A stretch of 64,000 bases of DNA from Clonostachys chloroleuca. Taxonomy: Eukaryota > Ascomycota > Sordariomycetes > Hypocreales > Bionectriaceae. The position numbers and the translations under genes were made by a program. The notes beneath the pieces are model-generated. The model worked only from the letters and a program-made list of their open reading frames with translations. It ran no database searches and was not told the DNA's origin. The DNA is taken from contig JBANAY010000003.1 of NCBI GenBank assembly GCA_037952775.1, forward strand, positions 6,510,001 to 6,574,000. The letters run 5' to 3'. How positions within the stretch are numbered: the stretch's first letter is position 1; each line of letters starts with the position of its first letter. Below are positions 22,926 through 33,746 of this stretch, in pieces.

Positions 22926-25921
22926 GTTAGCAGAGATATACCAGGCGCACAGGCCTTCAGGGATAGGCACTGGCGGAATTTCCGGTCACGATCGACCTAA
23001 TGTGAGACACAGACACGCATGCGAGACGAAGCACTTTGGAGAGCCAAAGGGAGAGAAAGAGAGATGGACTAAATGAGGGAGAGCGAGGATCAGCGCCCAA
23101 TTTGAACTGGTCACTTCCAAGTACGCACATAGTTGACAAGCAGCAGAGCAGCGAACCCAACGAAAGATAAGAAGCAGCAAGGACCCGGAACACACGGGGC
23201 CTGATCCTGCTCTGGGCCCTCCTAGTGGGATGTCCCAAGATACCAGAAATCCGGGGAATGGGCGCCGCTTGGCTTCTGGCGTGCAACTATTGGACGTTAG
23301 AAGGGCTCCTGGTCCTGGACTTGGCTGACTCGTGGAGACACTAGATTTGAGGGGCACGCTGTAGATCAAATTACTATGCATCACCAGTGTGGGCGCTGCC
23401 AATCACAGATAACGGAGGCGTGCCCTACTGCTGGGACGAAGCCTCTATTCAGCTAAAGGATTTGGTTCCATGGCTAAAGGGGTCCTTGCGCCCGACATCC
23501 AGGAATGAACACAAAACACCACGTTACACATAGTTCGTTACTTTCTTTTTCCTGCCACACATTGGCTTTTTCCCTTCCGTTTAAAGTTGTGCCTGGCGTC
23601 ACTGACGACAGCAAACGCCCCCCATCCACTATCAGGGCCAATTTAACGGCCAACGTGGTGTGGCGTGATTGTTTCCCACACACGAATCAGCCTTCCGTAG
23701 CCGCAAAGTTGTGTAGATAAGACGGCCAACGACTTGGTCAGTTCGGGTCTTAGCGCTGCTCGCGTAGAATCGTCCAAGACCCAGACCCTGGTCCGTTTTG
23801 CCCCGTTCGTATTAGCACTATCAAGTGTGCCACTGCTCTTGCGACAGCCGCAGACAATAGCGGCGTCGGAGGAAACCCCCTGAACCATGCGAGCTGGTCT
23901 TGATCTCGGCCAGGGAGAGTTCCTTGCATCCCGAGAACAGCGCGACGGACCCGTCTGATGTGCCTTGCCCGTCCCTGGTCTTGGTTACGAATTCCCACTC
24001 TAGAACGTCGCTAGTAGTACTAGTCGCTTTGAGAAACGTTGTTCATTTCTCCAGAAGCAGCAAGACGCTCAAGTCTGGACCCTTGATCGGAAAACGGCCC
24101 TAGATTTGGCCATTCCGAAGCCACCATTACAAAAGGGTTTTCTATAGCCGCGCGGTCGAAGTTAAGCAACTTAGGCATTCATTAAATGACTGGGAAGATT
24201 CGTCTATCGTGCCCCGATATCCGACCGGGGCTATCTTACAACGAAGAAGTTGATTATCGCAAAAGAAGCCCATGACGAGTCGACAATATCGAGAAGCCAG
24301 GCCGCCCCTAGAGAACGAACTTCGCTTCTTTAGCTGATGAGTTATTTCCATACACATCGGCGAGCTTGGAGCCTTTGACTCGGGATCTTCCGAAAGTCTG
24401 CTGGACGGAGCTGCAAGAAATGATGGTGCTCTCCTTTGCCCATCGCCTTAACAACAAGCCGGTACACGAGTTTTCAACACGAAAGCCCTACCCCTCTCGC
24501 AATCTGACGTGCATTTCTTAATGTTTTCATCTTGGCGTATACCTCTGCCATTTCGCTTCAAAGATGCTAAAATAAGCAGAAGCAATATTATCCCGTTGCA
24601 GGTATAATCCTCTGCCCAATATCTTTCATTTCACCCTCCCGATACAGGCCATTTCGAGGTTTTTTCATTCCACACATAACATGTTGATCAAATTCGTATA
24701 CTTAACCCATGTACCTATGTGTTATGATTTTTAGACTCAACTACAAGAGATTATAAAAGGCAACACAGTTTCCTAAGATGATATGCTACATCTCTTACCA
24801 GGCTTTAATGAAGCAAATGTGGCATGTAGTGACACAGCGGTTACTTTGTGATAATCAATTAACATTAGGAAACGCTCTGAATTGGCAAGCCATCAGGCGC
24901 GCTGGAGAGCCTGTTGGTGTATCGTCCCATACTGTCGCCGTACCATCTCGCGCTGCGAAGCCATCCGGACACCGGGTTGGGACAAAGAATTTGGTTGGAT
25001 TCTGTGCTTATGTCGCGAGATTTTTTTCCCTTTATGCATCCACCACTCTTTGTATCTCGAACAAATGGCCTTTCATCGCCTGCAAGCCATATGTTGTCTT
25101 GCGAAAAGGCAACAGCTTAACCAGGCAGGCCGGTCTATTTTAAGTTGTTGACCTTCTGTTCTCCTCAGAGTTCCAACGCGCCGCATGTTCAAAAGGAGTG
25201 GTGCGGCTCAAAACTCCATATTCAACAGGTGACGTATTGCGAGGCATCTACAATGACTTCAATAAGAGACAAAAAAACGTATATTCCTGCTTTCGACATC
25301 TCAAAACAAGCAAACAACGATCGCGCGCGTAGGCTCGGTCGCAGTCATGTCACTGGGGACTGGTCACTCGTCTTTAGATTCGCGCTGGATCATCATGAGC
25401 GATACCTGATAATTCTGGTTCTAGTAAATTCTACATCATTATGTAGCTTGGAAACAGTCATACAGAAGGTTGCGTCTAGAAGTTTTATTGCTATCTACGA
25501 GCGTCTAACATATGTAGGTTGCATTACTACCTTCTTGGATCAGATTTAGCATGGTTCCCGCCGTGAAAGACTTTCCAGTTAGTTTTCGCCTCAATCCAAA
25601 GCCCAGAAACAAAATTCTTGATAGGCCGGATCAAAGCCAGGCACAGCCCTTGTGTTACCCCGATCTTGGGGCGGGGAATCCTTTGTTCCGATGGCCGCAG
25701 CATCTCTCGCAACTATGTCACATTATTCTCACTTCTCTCATCGTGGGTGCTTTATTATAAACACCCAAGCAAAGTCAACTCCCCCATTCGCCAACGAAAC
25801 TTATTCCCCTGCAGCCCTTTCTCACTCTCTCCTAACTGCTCATAAACCTCGCGCATCTTGCCTCCCCTCTAAACTCACTTCTACCCCTTGCCCTACCGAA
25901 AACCAACAGAAGGACGCCGCG
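22926..25921. other. Large intergenic region
   Basis: 3 kb with no credible protein gene. A short stretch near 24150-24240 resembles part of a 5S rRNA gene. Downstream, a TATA-like TTTATTATAAA near 25750 precedes the F-box/ankyrin gene by about 170 bp. Confidence 0.55.
24152..24240 (+). pseudogene. Possible 5S rRNA relic
   Basis: The sequence contains GAAGTTAAGCAACTTAGG followed at the right distance by a TTAA...ACTGGG block and a CCCGATATC-like end, as in the internal promoter and 3' half of 5S rRNA. I cannot pair a good 5' half to the 3' end, so a truncated or mutated dispersed 5S copy is more likely than a working gene. Could be chance. Confidence 0.25.
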
Positions 25922-27814
25922 ATGGCTTCGAACCTCAATACTCTCCCGATGGAGATTCTCCTCCGCATCGCTGAGATTAGCACCTGGGGCGTCTCTCCCT
26001 CATCTAAAATAGCCCACCCCGCGAACTACGCAAGAAACCACGCTTCGCTCGCCCGTACATGTCGCTGGCTTTACGAAGCGCTCAACGGTGAACTCTACAA
26101 GCGCAATCTCAAGAATGATCCAGTCACAGCATCATGTCTCGTCTGGCCGGTAGATGTTGGCAACCTCGACACGGTCAAACGCGCTGTGGCCCATGGAGCA
26201 ACCCTCAATTTTCAAGTTGAAGTAGACAAAAAGACGACTTACTGTCCACCGTGGAGGCTAGTGGACTTTAATTCGGTTCCAAGATGGCATCCTTTTGATT
26301 GTCCCTGCTCCTTCTCTTTGCTTCATCTCGCTGTCGGGCGCCAGTATGTGAAGATTGTGCAAAACCTTCTAGAGCAAAAGGTTGACGTCCACGCGCCATC
26401 CCGGAATTTCTGCTGCAAAGGCAGCCGGTATGGCGGCGCACCAATCTTTCCACTTCATCTTTGTCACTTTCGCGATCACCAACATGGGACCGAAACCAGA
26501 TAGCTTTTCCTCGAAGGAGCTAACCGGTCCCTTAACATTGACAGGGCGCTCGAGCTAGTTGAACTTCTCGTGACTAACGGAGCCTTCCTTGTGGCGGAAG
26601 GCGTTTCTGCGATCCATGAGCTTTCCTCCCATGGGCGCAATGATCTCGTAAATAGATTTCTTTCCCGTTCCGATCCCGTATCGCTCAGGGAAAATTTTCA
26701 TTTTGCGGTCTCAAAAAACGACTTTTTGCTCGTGACTGAGCTCGTAGGACGTGTCGCCGATATTGGGGATGCTGACTGGGAGGGCAATACTGCGTTGCAT
26801 CTCGCGGCGAAGTCGTGTGAGGACGATCCGTCGATAATCAAGCTTCTTCTCGAATCTCGCATCAACCCCGCAGCCGAGAATGAGAAGGGGCAAACGGCGT
26901 TTCACTTCGCATGCGCCAATGGCAATCTCGACGTCGTCCGCATGATCCAGCAACATTCAGGTGTGTCAGCGACGCACACTGATCACATTGACCAGACATC
27001 CCTCCACTATGCATGCCAAAGTAAGCATCCTGGCATATTACACACTATCGAGCTATTGATCGGCATGGAAGTTCCTGTTGGTCAAGAATCTAGACCTGGT
27101 TTCACACCATTATACCTCGCGCTCAAATACCACAATTTCGACATTGCTTCGAAGCTTATAGCTCAAGGATGCGATCCGAGGGATTGGACATGCGTGAGGA
27201 ATAATAAGGATGGAGGCCATGTCTTTGCCAATCTGGCAGAAATGACACCGAGCTCACAAACTGAACTTGTTCGGAGAGTTATAGACACTGGGTTCATCGT
27301 TAACACTCAATGTTGGATTCCATCAATGTGTTTATGGACAACACCGTTATTTGTCGCTGCATGTACATTGAACGCCGAGTGTATGAAAGCGTGCCTTCAA
27401 GTAGGTGCCGTGATAGCTTCAATCGTCAACCCACGGTGGGAGGGGCGTCATTGCATATTCGAAACTTCATTCTTGGTAGAACTCTTTTACCGTCTGTTTG
27501 GTAATCATAGCTATCGGCCTCCAGTGAAGAAGAATTTTGCCGAGGCGGAGGAAGTCATCATGGTTGCAGTCAAATCTGAAGCCACCCTCGAAGGCACGCC
27601 CTCGCCCTATTGGACCCCGTCGGCACTAGAATACGCGGTTTCGGCAGCTGGGGACGGGGACACGGCACTCTTGGAAATACTTTTGAAGCACTCAACGGCC
27701 GAAAACAAAGAGCATGGTTATCTAATTCGGTTCATTCGACGTGTGGAGAATGCTAGCATACGGGAGATGCTACTTGACTTCGGAGCTCACAACTTTTCTC
27801 GTAATTACTACTAG
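25922..27814 (+). pseudogene. F-box and ankyrin-repeat protein with an in-frame stop
   Basis: The ATG at 25922 starts a protein with an F-box-like N-terminus (LPMEILLRIAE, then LARTCRWLYEAL), followed by ankyrin-type repeats such as FSLLHLAVGRQYVKIVQNLLE. The same frame is cut by TAG at 26501-26503 and then continues without further stops to 27814 with clear ankyrin repeats (NTALHLAAKSCEDDPSIIKLL, QTAFHFACANGNLDVVRMI). The stop sits inside an ankyrin helix, and TAG for CAG is one C-to-T change. A phase-preserving intron ending at 26503 can be drawn from 26348 or 26381, but both would delete ankyrin sequence and the second donor is weak. Either a nonsense allele or an unusual intron. F-box proteins of this kind are predicted SCF ubiquitin-ligase adaptors. 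Confidence 0.75.
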
Positions 27815-28466
27815 ACAATGAAGGACTAAATCCTCGACGATTTTTTGCACTGAAAATTTCTATTGACCTAGACTTTTTTGCCCCTTTCTTTCGTTCTTCT
27901 ACAGGAAAATATTCCCCTCAACGTTCATGTCAAAGAGTTGAAGAAAAGTGTAACCTAGGACCAGAGTTCCGAAAGACCAAACTAGCCAGCATGTGTTTAG
28001 CAACTAGCAATCAACCTTAGCTTCAACAATATTTGAAACCCGACAGTGTCCAAATCATATCCTGACAGGTTAAAGTTTTTACATTTTTGCGCTACCCTAG
28101 GCCCCGGGCTACCAGAAAGGAATACAAAGATCTTAAAGCCAAAGCACCTAAAAAGGCATTTGGAAGTGGCAAGAAAAGCCTAGGGGATGAGTTGTAGCTA
28201 GTAAGTAGTCATAAAAGAGATATTCCACATCTTTGAGCATAATCTACAAGCACTTGGTTGAAGATGACCACGGCGAGAGGACGATAACACTTTCAGCCAA
28301 ATACTAATAAAATCATGGTTTATCCGACTGTGATAGAACAATATCCTGAGCCATATCTACATGACGTAAAATACACACAACGAACCCACGAAAGACTCGA
28401 AACCCCGTAGAAATCCTTGATCCACAAGAGCCAATCCAATATCCTTATCGAGTGCAGATGCCCCCC
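27815..28466. other. Intergenic region between convergent genes
   Basis: About 650 bp, AT-rich, with no credible frame. Presumably 3' UTRs. Confidence 0.6.
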
Positions 28467-29814
28467 TCATGTATCGAAACCCCATCCAACCTGGTCATTG
28501 GTCCCACTCGAGAGACGCATGATGTTGGAAACCTGGCTGATTGCATTGACAGGCCCTCCACGAAGAGCGCTGGCGGCACTGGTTGCCACATTCAGTGCTG
28601 CTTGCGCATTCCGGAAGTCCGCAGCGGCAGACGGCTGTGTCGCAGGTCTCGCGAGGATCTGCTTCAAATGGTCATCGCCGGTCAGGCCCTGGTACCGGTC
28701 CAAGCATAGCTGCTGAACCGCGGGGCCGAAATTCTCGATCCATTGCTCCTCGCTGACGGTGGTGTAGGTCTTGCGGCCCTGAGGATTGACCTTGGCGAAT
28801 GGCCACTCTGCGCGCACAACGTAGTATTTCTTGGTTGTGAAGTACAGGATGGGCCACGAGAAGATCCACAGGAAGGTGAGGTAGAAGATCCATCGGATCC
28901 AGTAGGTGGTGCGCCAGTTGTTCATCCAGGTGGTGGAGTAGATATCAACCGCCCTATCGGCAACGGGAAACTCAATGGAGAGCTTGCCCTTGTAGTTGGT
29001 ACCGCGGATGAGACCTTCGAGTCGGGATCTGAAGAGTTGCTCATCCAAGCCGGTGACTGTGCGGGTAAGGCGGAAGCTGGGATAATATTGTTAGTGCTGC
29101 GCTTGACGAAGGGGAACTCAGCCTCAAGTCTCACCATCTTGTGCTCTTAGCCTTGGCGCAGTACCGATGGCACCACTCCTCCAAGCTGGGCTTATCAGTT
29201 CCGACTTCAATGTTGCCCTTTGACCCGGGAGCCCGCTTCTTGAAGACGGTGCCGCGGAAGGTACTCTCGCCGTTGTCCACCGTGTCAAAGCTCATCACCT
29301 GTTCTCCGCGGGGGTTGAAGTTTGGCCAGAGGTAGTTCTGCAGGCTGACGAGGATCCGGAAGTCCTCTACCGTCTCGGTCTTGCTCTTGCCATTCATATC
29401 GCGCTTTGTCTCGCGGTGATTGCCCGTGATGTGGATGTACGGCGAGGGCGCTTTGCTGGCCATGTGCCTGACCCACCTCTCCAGGAACTCCGGGTCGCCA
29501 TCAGAGCGATCGTCTTGCAGAGAAATGACCTCGTTGGTGATGCGGGTGCGCTTGGCAAAGATGTGAGATGAGGTGCCCTCTTGGTGGCTCTCGGCCGGGG
29601 TGGTGCCATTCTTGAGGATGAGACCTCCCGGTTCCGCGCCGTCATCAAACCCGTCGATCAGCGCGTCACCCTCGCCGGTGGCCTCGACGTAGGCTGGTGG
29701 AGCCGATGCAATCTCAGGGACATCGTCCACGTAGGCATCGCCAGGCTCCGTACGCAAGGACACGGCATCGGGATCGTCGCGATAACTGACAGTGGAGGGG
29801 GTAGGTCGGCCCAT
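28467..29814 (-). CDS. Conserved fungal protein with membrane hairpin
   Basis: Two exons (29135-29814 and 28467-29076, intron 58 nt) give 429 residues. The N-terminal 80 residues are acidic and disordered. The middle domain contains an HITGNHRE-like strand and a conserved WP-x-FNP segment. Around residues 295-320 an aromatic WIRWIFYLTFLWIFSWPILYF segment looks like one long or two short membrane passes. An amphipathic C-terminal region is rich in Ala and Ser. I recognise the general look of a conserved ascomycete protein, sometimes mislabelled as an ABC transporter, but no ATP-binding motif is present. Function unknown; membrane location inferred. Confidence 0.82.
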
Positions 29815-30807
29815 CGTGATCGTGTCGGTTCAGTGAGGCCTCTCACGTCAAAAACTTCGAGGTAAGCACAATAATAAAAAAGGGAATGGGGACTGGCCGT
29901 CAGCGTTTTATGTCCGGGTCGTGGGAGGAGCCAAGCGGAGATGGGCTGCTCGCTAGGCAACCTTGCAGGGGTGAACACTCCATCCCTGCACGTCAGCAAT
30001 AATTTCCAGCAAATATAGAAAGAGAGGGATGGATGCCAAGATTCACGCTGTACGCACGGTTGATCTCCAGGCGCGGTGTTTTGCAGTGGAAGAATTTGGA
30101 CGAGCCGTGACAAGCGTGAACGTCGCGTTTTGCTGAAGCGGGTATGGTTGGTTTGCTATGACTTGCATTTTTTATTCCTCCCGGCCCTTCGCCGCTTATT
30201 ACGTGACGCCTGCCTGCTACCAGACGCTACTACCAATGCGTTTATGTCCTAGACTCCAGTTGTGGTGCTCGGTAAAAGAATCCCGGCTTTGGCCAAAGGT
30301 AAGGCAGACCATCTCGCCGCATTTGTGCATTGCCATTGGCATACGGGCGCAGCTTTGCCTCTTGTTTAGGAATGTTGACCGAGAAGCTGTCTCGAATTGA
30401 TTAATCATTTGAAATTAATTATCGACTGGCTGGGTAGAAAACCAGCCTTTCCAGCCTTCATCCTGACTTAGGTAATGGCCGCCATTGATAAAGTGAGTAA
30501 ACCTTTTCTTTTATTCTTGTAGGAGGCTATATAAACAAACGGAATCTGACAATGCCGACAATTTGGAGTTGTTAGCTCAACAAATGAAGTAGTTCATGTG
30601 AACTAAACATGGCCAGTGACACCTGTAATATTACTTTGACCTCCCTAATGCTGTATAACATCTAGTAAATGTCTGTTTCCAAAATGCCTGCGATTCCCTT
30701 CGAGAGCTGTTCGAGAGCTATTAGGACACATCGAGATCTGATAAAGGAGATTTCACTCACTGGATTGACCCATAGAACCATGTCTTGAAATTCCCCAAGG
30801 AGTGACT
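29815..30807. other. Intergenic region
   Basis: About 1 kb with no credible gene. The first part should be the promoter of the membrane-hairpin gene. Confidence 0.6.
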
Positions 30808-31827
30808 TTAGGATTTGTCGATTGGTATTACCAGAGTCTGCGACGTGGTTGTCGTCGAACCCACCGAGACGATCGGGACATGGTCCTCAATGTCCGACTT
30901 GATGGCACGCAGCTCATCAGGAGAACCGAGGTAAATTGTATCGCAACTGCTTTGCATCCGGTCCCATAGAGTCAAGGGCCGGCTAGTTAAGACAACATTG
31001 AAATTGTGACGGCCATTGGAGGAGGCCAGCGCTTGTATCCTGCCGTAGAGCTCGGGGACGTCGCCAGAACACTCGTGCAGAGCATTAATGACAAAGAAAA
31101 CATCATCATGAGCTAAATACGTCAAGGAGGAGCTGAGTATCTTCCAGAGACGTGCTTCATTCCTACTATTAAAGAGACCCCTAAATCTTTGCAGAAGGTG
31201 AACTCAGGCTCAATGTGGCATACCAAACTTGGTTGGGCTTGAACGAGCTGCGACAAAAGTCCTTGGGCTAGATTGCTCGAAGTGTGGGCTGGCTGAAAGA
31301 AGTAACTCAGCACAAGTGTCCGGTTTTGAGGCTTGCGACAATGGTGGTGTTGAGGATCAGAGAATGACAGATCTCGGATGATAGACTTGGCAATGTCAGA
31401 CTTTCCGGTTCCCGCCATTCCGCTGATCCAAAGAAATCGACGCAATGGATGCTTTCCCGAACGCCACTTTGAATATTTCGGATGTTTCAGTATCCATCCA
31501 CTTGCATTTTCAATGGGGTCTGGAATTAAGCACTCTGCCTCAGCTGGATTGTAACAGCCTGGCCCATGAAAGAGCTCATATTTCGTTTCTTCTTCTCGTT
31601 TCCGCTTCAATTCGTAGGTGTCATCTGGGAGCATATTGAAGTCTGTGAATAGAGTGAGCGTCCGATATGTCATGTCCCACACGAAAAAAGCACACACGGA
31701 AACTCACCGGCCCGTTGATGGGGCCATTCAGTTGTACCCCACGACCATCCATGAGGAGGTGTTCGTAGATGAGGCATCGAACGTTATTGTCAGTGGCACC
31801 ATCCCCAAGGCCTTCTGGTAGTGACAT
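30808..31827 (-). pseudogene. Small NACHT-type NTPase gene with two frame interruptions
   Basis: Exon 1 begins at the ATG at 31827, with a GTGAGT donor at 31707 and an acceptor at 31643. The body contains a Walker A ISGMAGTGKS, the SYFFQPAHTSSNLAQGLLSQL segment and a Walker B position reading FFVINALHEC, where active NACHT proteins have FVIDALDEC. A late VVLTSRP motif is present. The product is about 340 residues with no ankyrin or WD repeats. Two frame problems exist, one in exon 1 and one between the Walker motifs. Both are cured by one extra base in a C4 run (31737-31740 and 31178-31181). It may be intact in reality but catalytically altered. NACHT proteins act in fungal non-self recognition. 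Confidence 0.7.
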
Positions 31828-33746
31828 TTCTCTTCTCTCTATTCGATCTTGGCACTTCTAAGTAGGTATAATGAAGTTAATTGGCAAGGGGATAAGGTTG
31901 AGTATATTATCGTCCTGAGATGGAATGAAATGGGTAGTGTCGATGGTGAGAACATAATGGGTTGTAGTAGTAACATAAATGATTCACTCGTCTTAATCCA
32001 TTGTCAATGGAATTCTCCTATCAGACATAGACGGTTGTCTTACCTATTGTTAGCTCAGTTAGAGGTTGTTGGCTGCGGCCACAAGGCTATGCCTACTGAA
32101 CCCTATGAAGCTGGGTGGCCAGCAGCATTGCGGTTTGCTCCCCATATCATTAGGCAATCTGTAACAATTCTAACTTCTTTCAAACTAAGTAAACCATTTA
32201 GTATATTGTTTTTTTCTTCTGTTGTCGAGACATGCAAATTCCTGCGTCATGAGAGAGACGAATATCGAGTAGCTCGCTTCCAGATTTGACTGGCTACAAT
32301 ATATGAGACTTGATGTAACTATGGCTCACTTAGTAATCAGTTGAGACCTATCGTTCAATAAGGCACTCCACCGCTAGGCATTGTTGAGGCACCCTGCATA
32401 TAAAGGGAGTCAGTGTTTACTGTAAGGGGTTGGATGGCGTTTTATTCTCTGCTAACGCTTCATTGTGGTGTCCAATAACAGATTCCCGGCGAGACAGATT
32501 TTCAAAGTCACAGGGTCCTGTTTTACATGGGCTATCCTTACGGGAGGTAGTTTGGGTAACGAGCACGTGGGTGCTTTCGCGTGTAGGGACACCGCCCGAG
32601 CGTCCTACGCCTTAGTTTCTTGGCCAACAATGTGATTCTGCCTAGTATTAAGAATGAATTGATATGAAACCTTCATCTACGAAGTCACGCTAATTGCCAA
32701 GATGCCCTCTCTTGTCATTTAGTGTTGACGAAAGGGTGGAGTGGATGGAAGGCAAAAAACTTCTACTGCTGCTACCACTAGTCCCATCGTCTACATTGTG
32801 CGGTTCAGTGTCATTTTTCTACTTCATATGGCCATCCCTGATGCAAAAATGTGGGAACTGGCTAGGTTTCTACCCGAAACATCCCAATGGTTCCCACACG
32901 TCTGGTTTCATGATGTCTTGCTTACCGCGCCCTAGACAGTTTTGGATATGAGTGGCATTGAGATTGACCTAAATCGTTTATGCAACCCCAAAGATGGCCG
33001 CACAATATTAATCAGAATCGCCAAAGCATAGCACAACTTTGTCTTTAGAGTAGGGTGCTGCTTTGTTATAGCTCCATGTCGCCGATCAGGCTCTATTTTT
33101 GGGCATCTCTAGGCTGGAACAGACTCAAAATTCAAGCTGGCATTTGGATCGCAATGAAACAAGTTCTAGTGCCGGAGCTAGTCAAGTTACAATGGAAAGC
33201 GTTTTCTGAAGGAACTGTCCTCAGTAGATGCTAGAAAAGACTGACGGTCAGGAACGACAGACATACACGACAGACATACGGGAGGATGGTGTCATCTGAA
33301 ATGGCACCACTTGAGCCAAGGGTTACTTTTTGTACTTGTAGTGATGCTACTTAGCTTTAGGATAAAACTATCAGATCCTGTGACGCATGTTGCGTCTCCA
33401 TTGGTTGTTGTCCGTAGGCAGTAGAGTGGTACTTGACCTGATCATAATGCCTGCCAAGCCTATGTACCTATGTACGTACCTATGTATCTAGGCAGCAATG
33501 CCCCACAGATTGTGAAAATGCCCAGTCAAGTGCCAGGATTCTGACAAGTACTCTTGCTGACGGAACCTCTCACCAAGACCCCTGTATCAACATCGAAGAG
33601 GTCAAGCTGACGTTTCTTGACCGACAGCTGCTCTTCCTTTATTAAACATCTCCCTCTGCAGTGTGTTTGATTCCCAACCTTTGGGGCAGATTACAGTCAA
33701 CATTTAACCCATTACACCATAACATCGGCCTCGTTCTGTATCCGCA
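31828..33746. other. Intergenic region
   Basis: 1.9 kb between divergent NACHT genes. No credible gene. A short degenerate TATGTACC tandem lies near 33460-33490, in the presumed promoter of the giant gene. Confidence 0.6.
33460..33490. repeat. Degenerate TATGTACC tandem
   Basis: Three to four imperfect 8-12 nt units of TATGTACC/TATGTACGTACC about 260 bp before the giant NACHT-ankyrin ATG. Confidence 0.6.

Noticed and set aside
32048..32075. TTAGCTCAGTTAGAG motif resembling a tRNA D arm
   Set aside because: No anticodon or T arm at the required distance.
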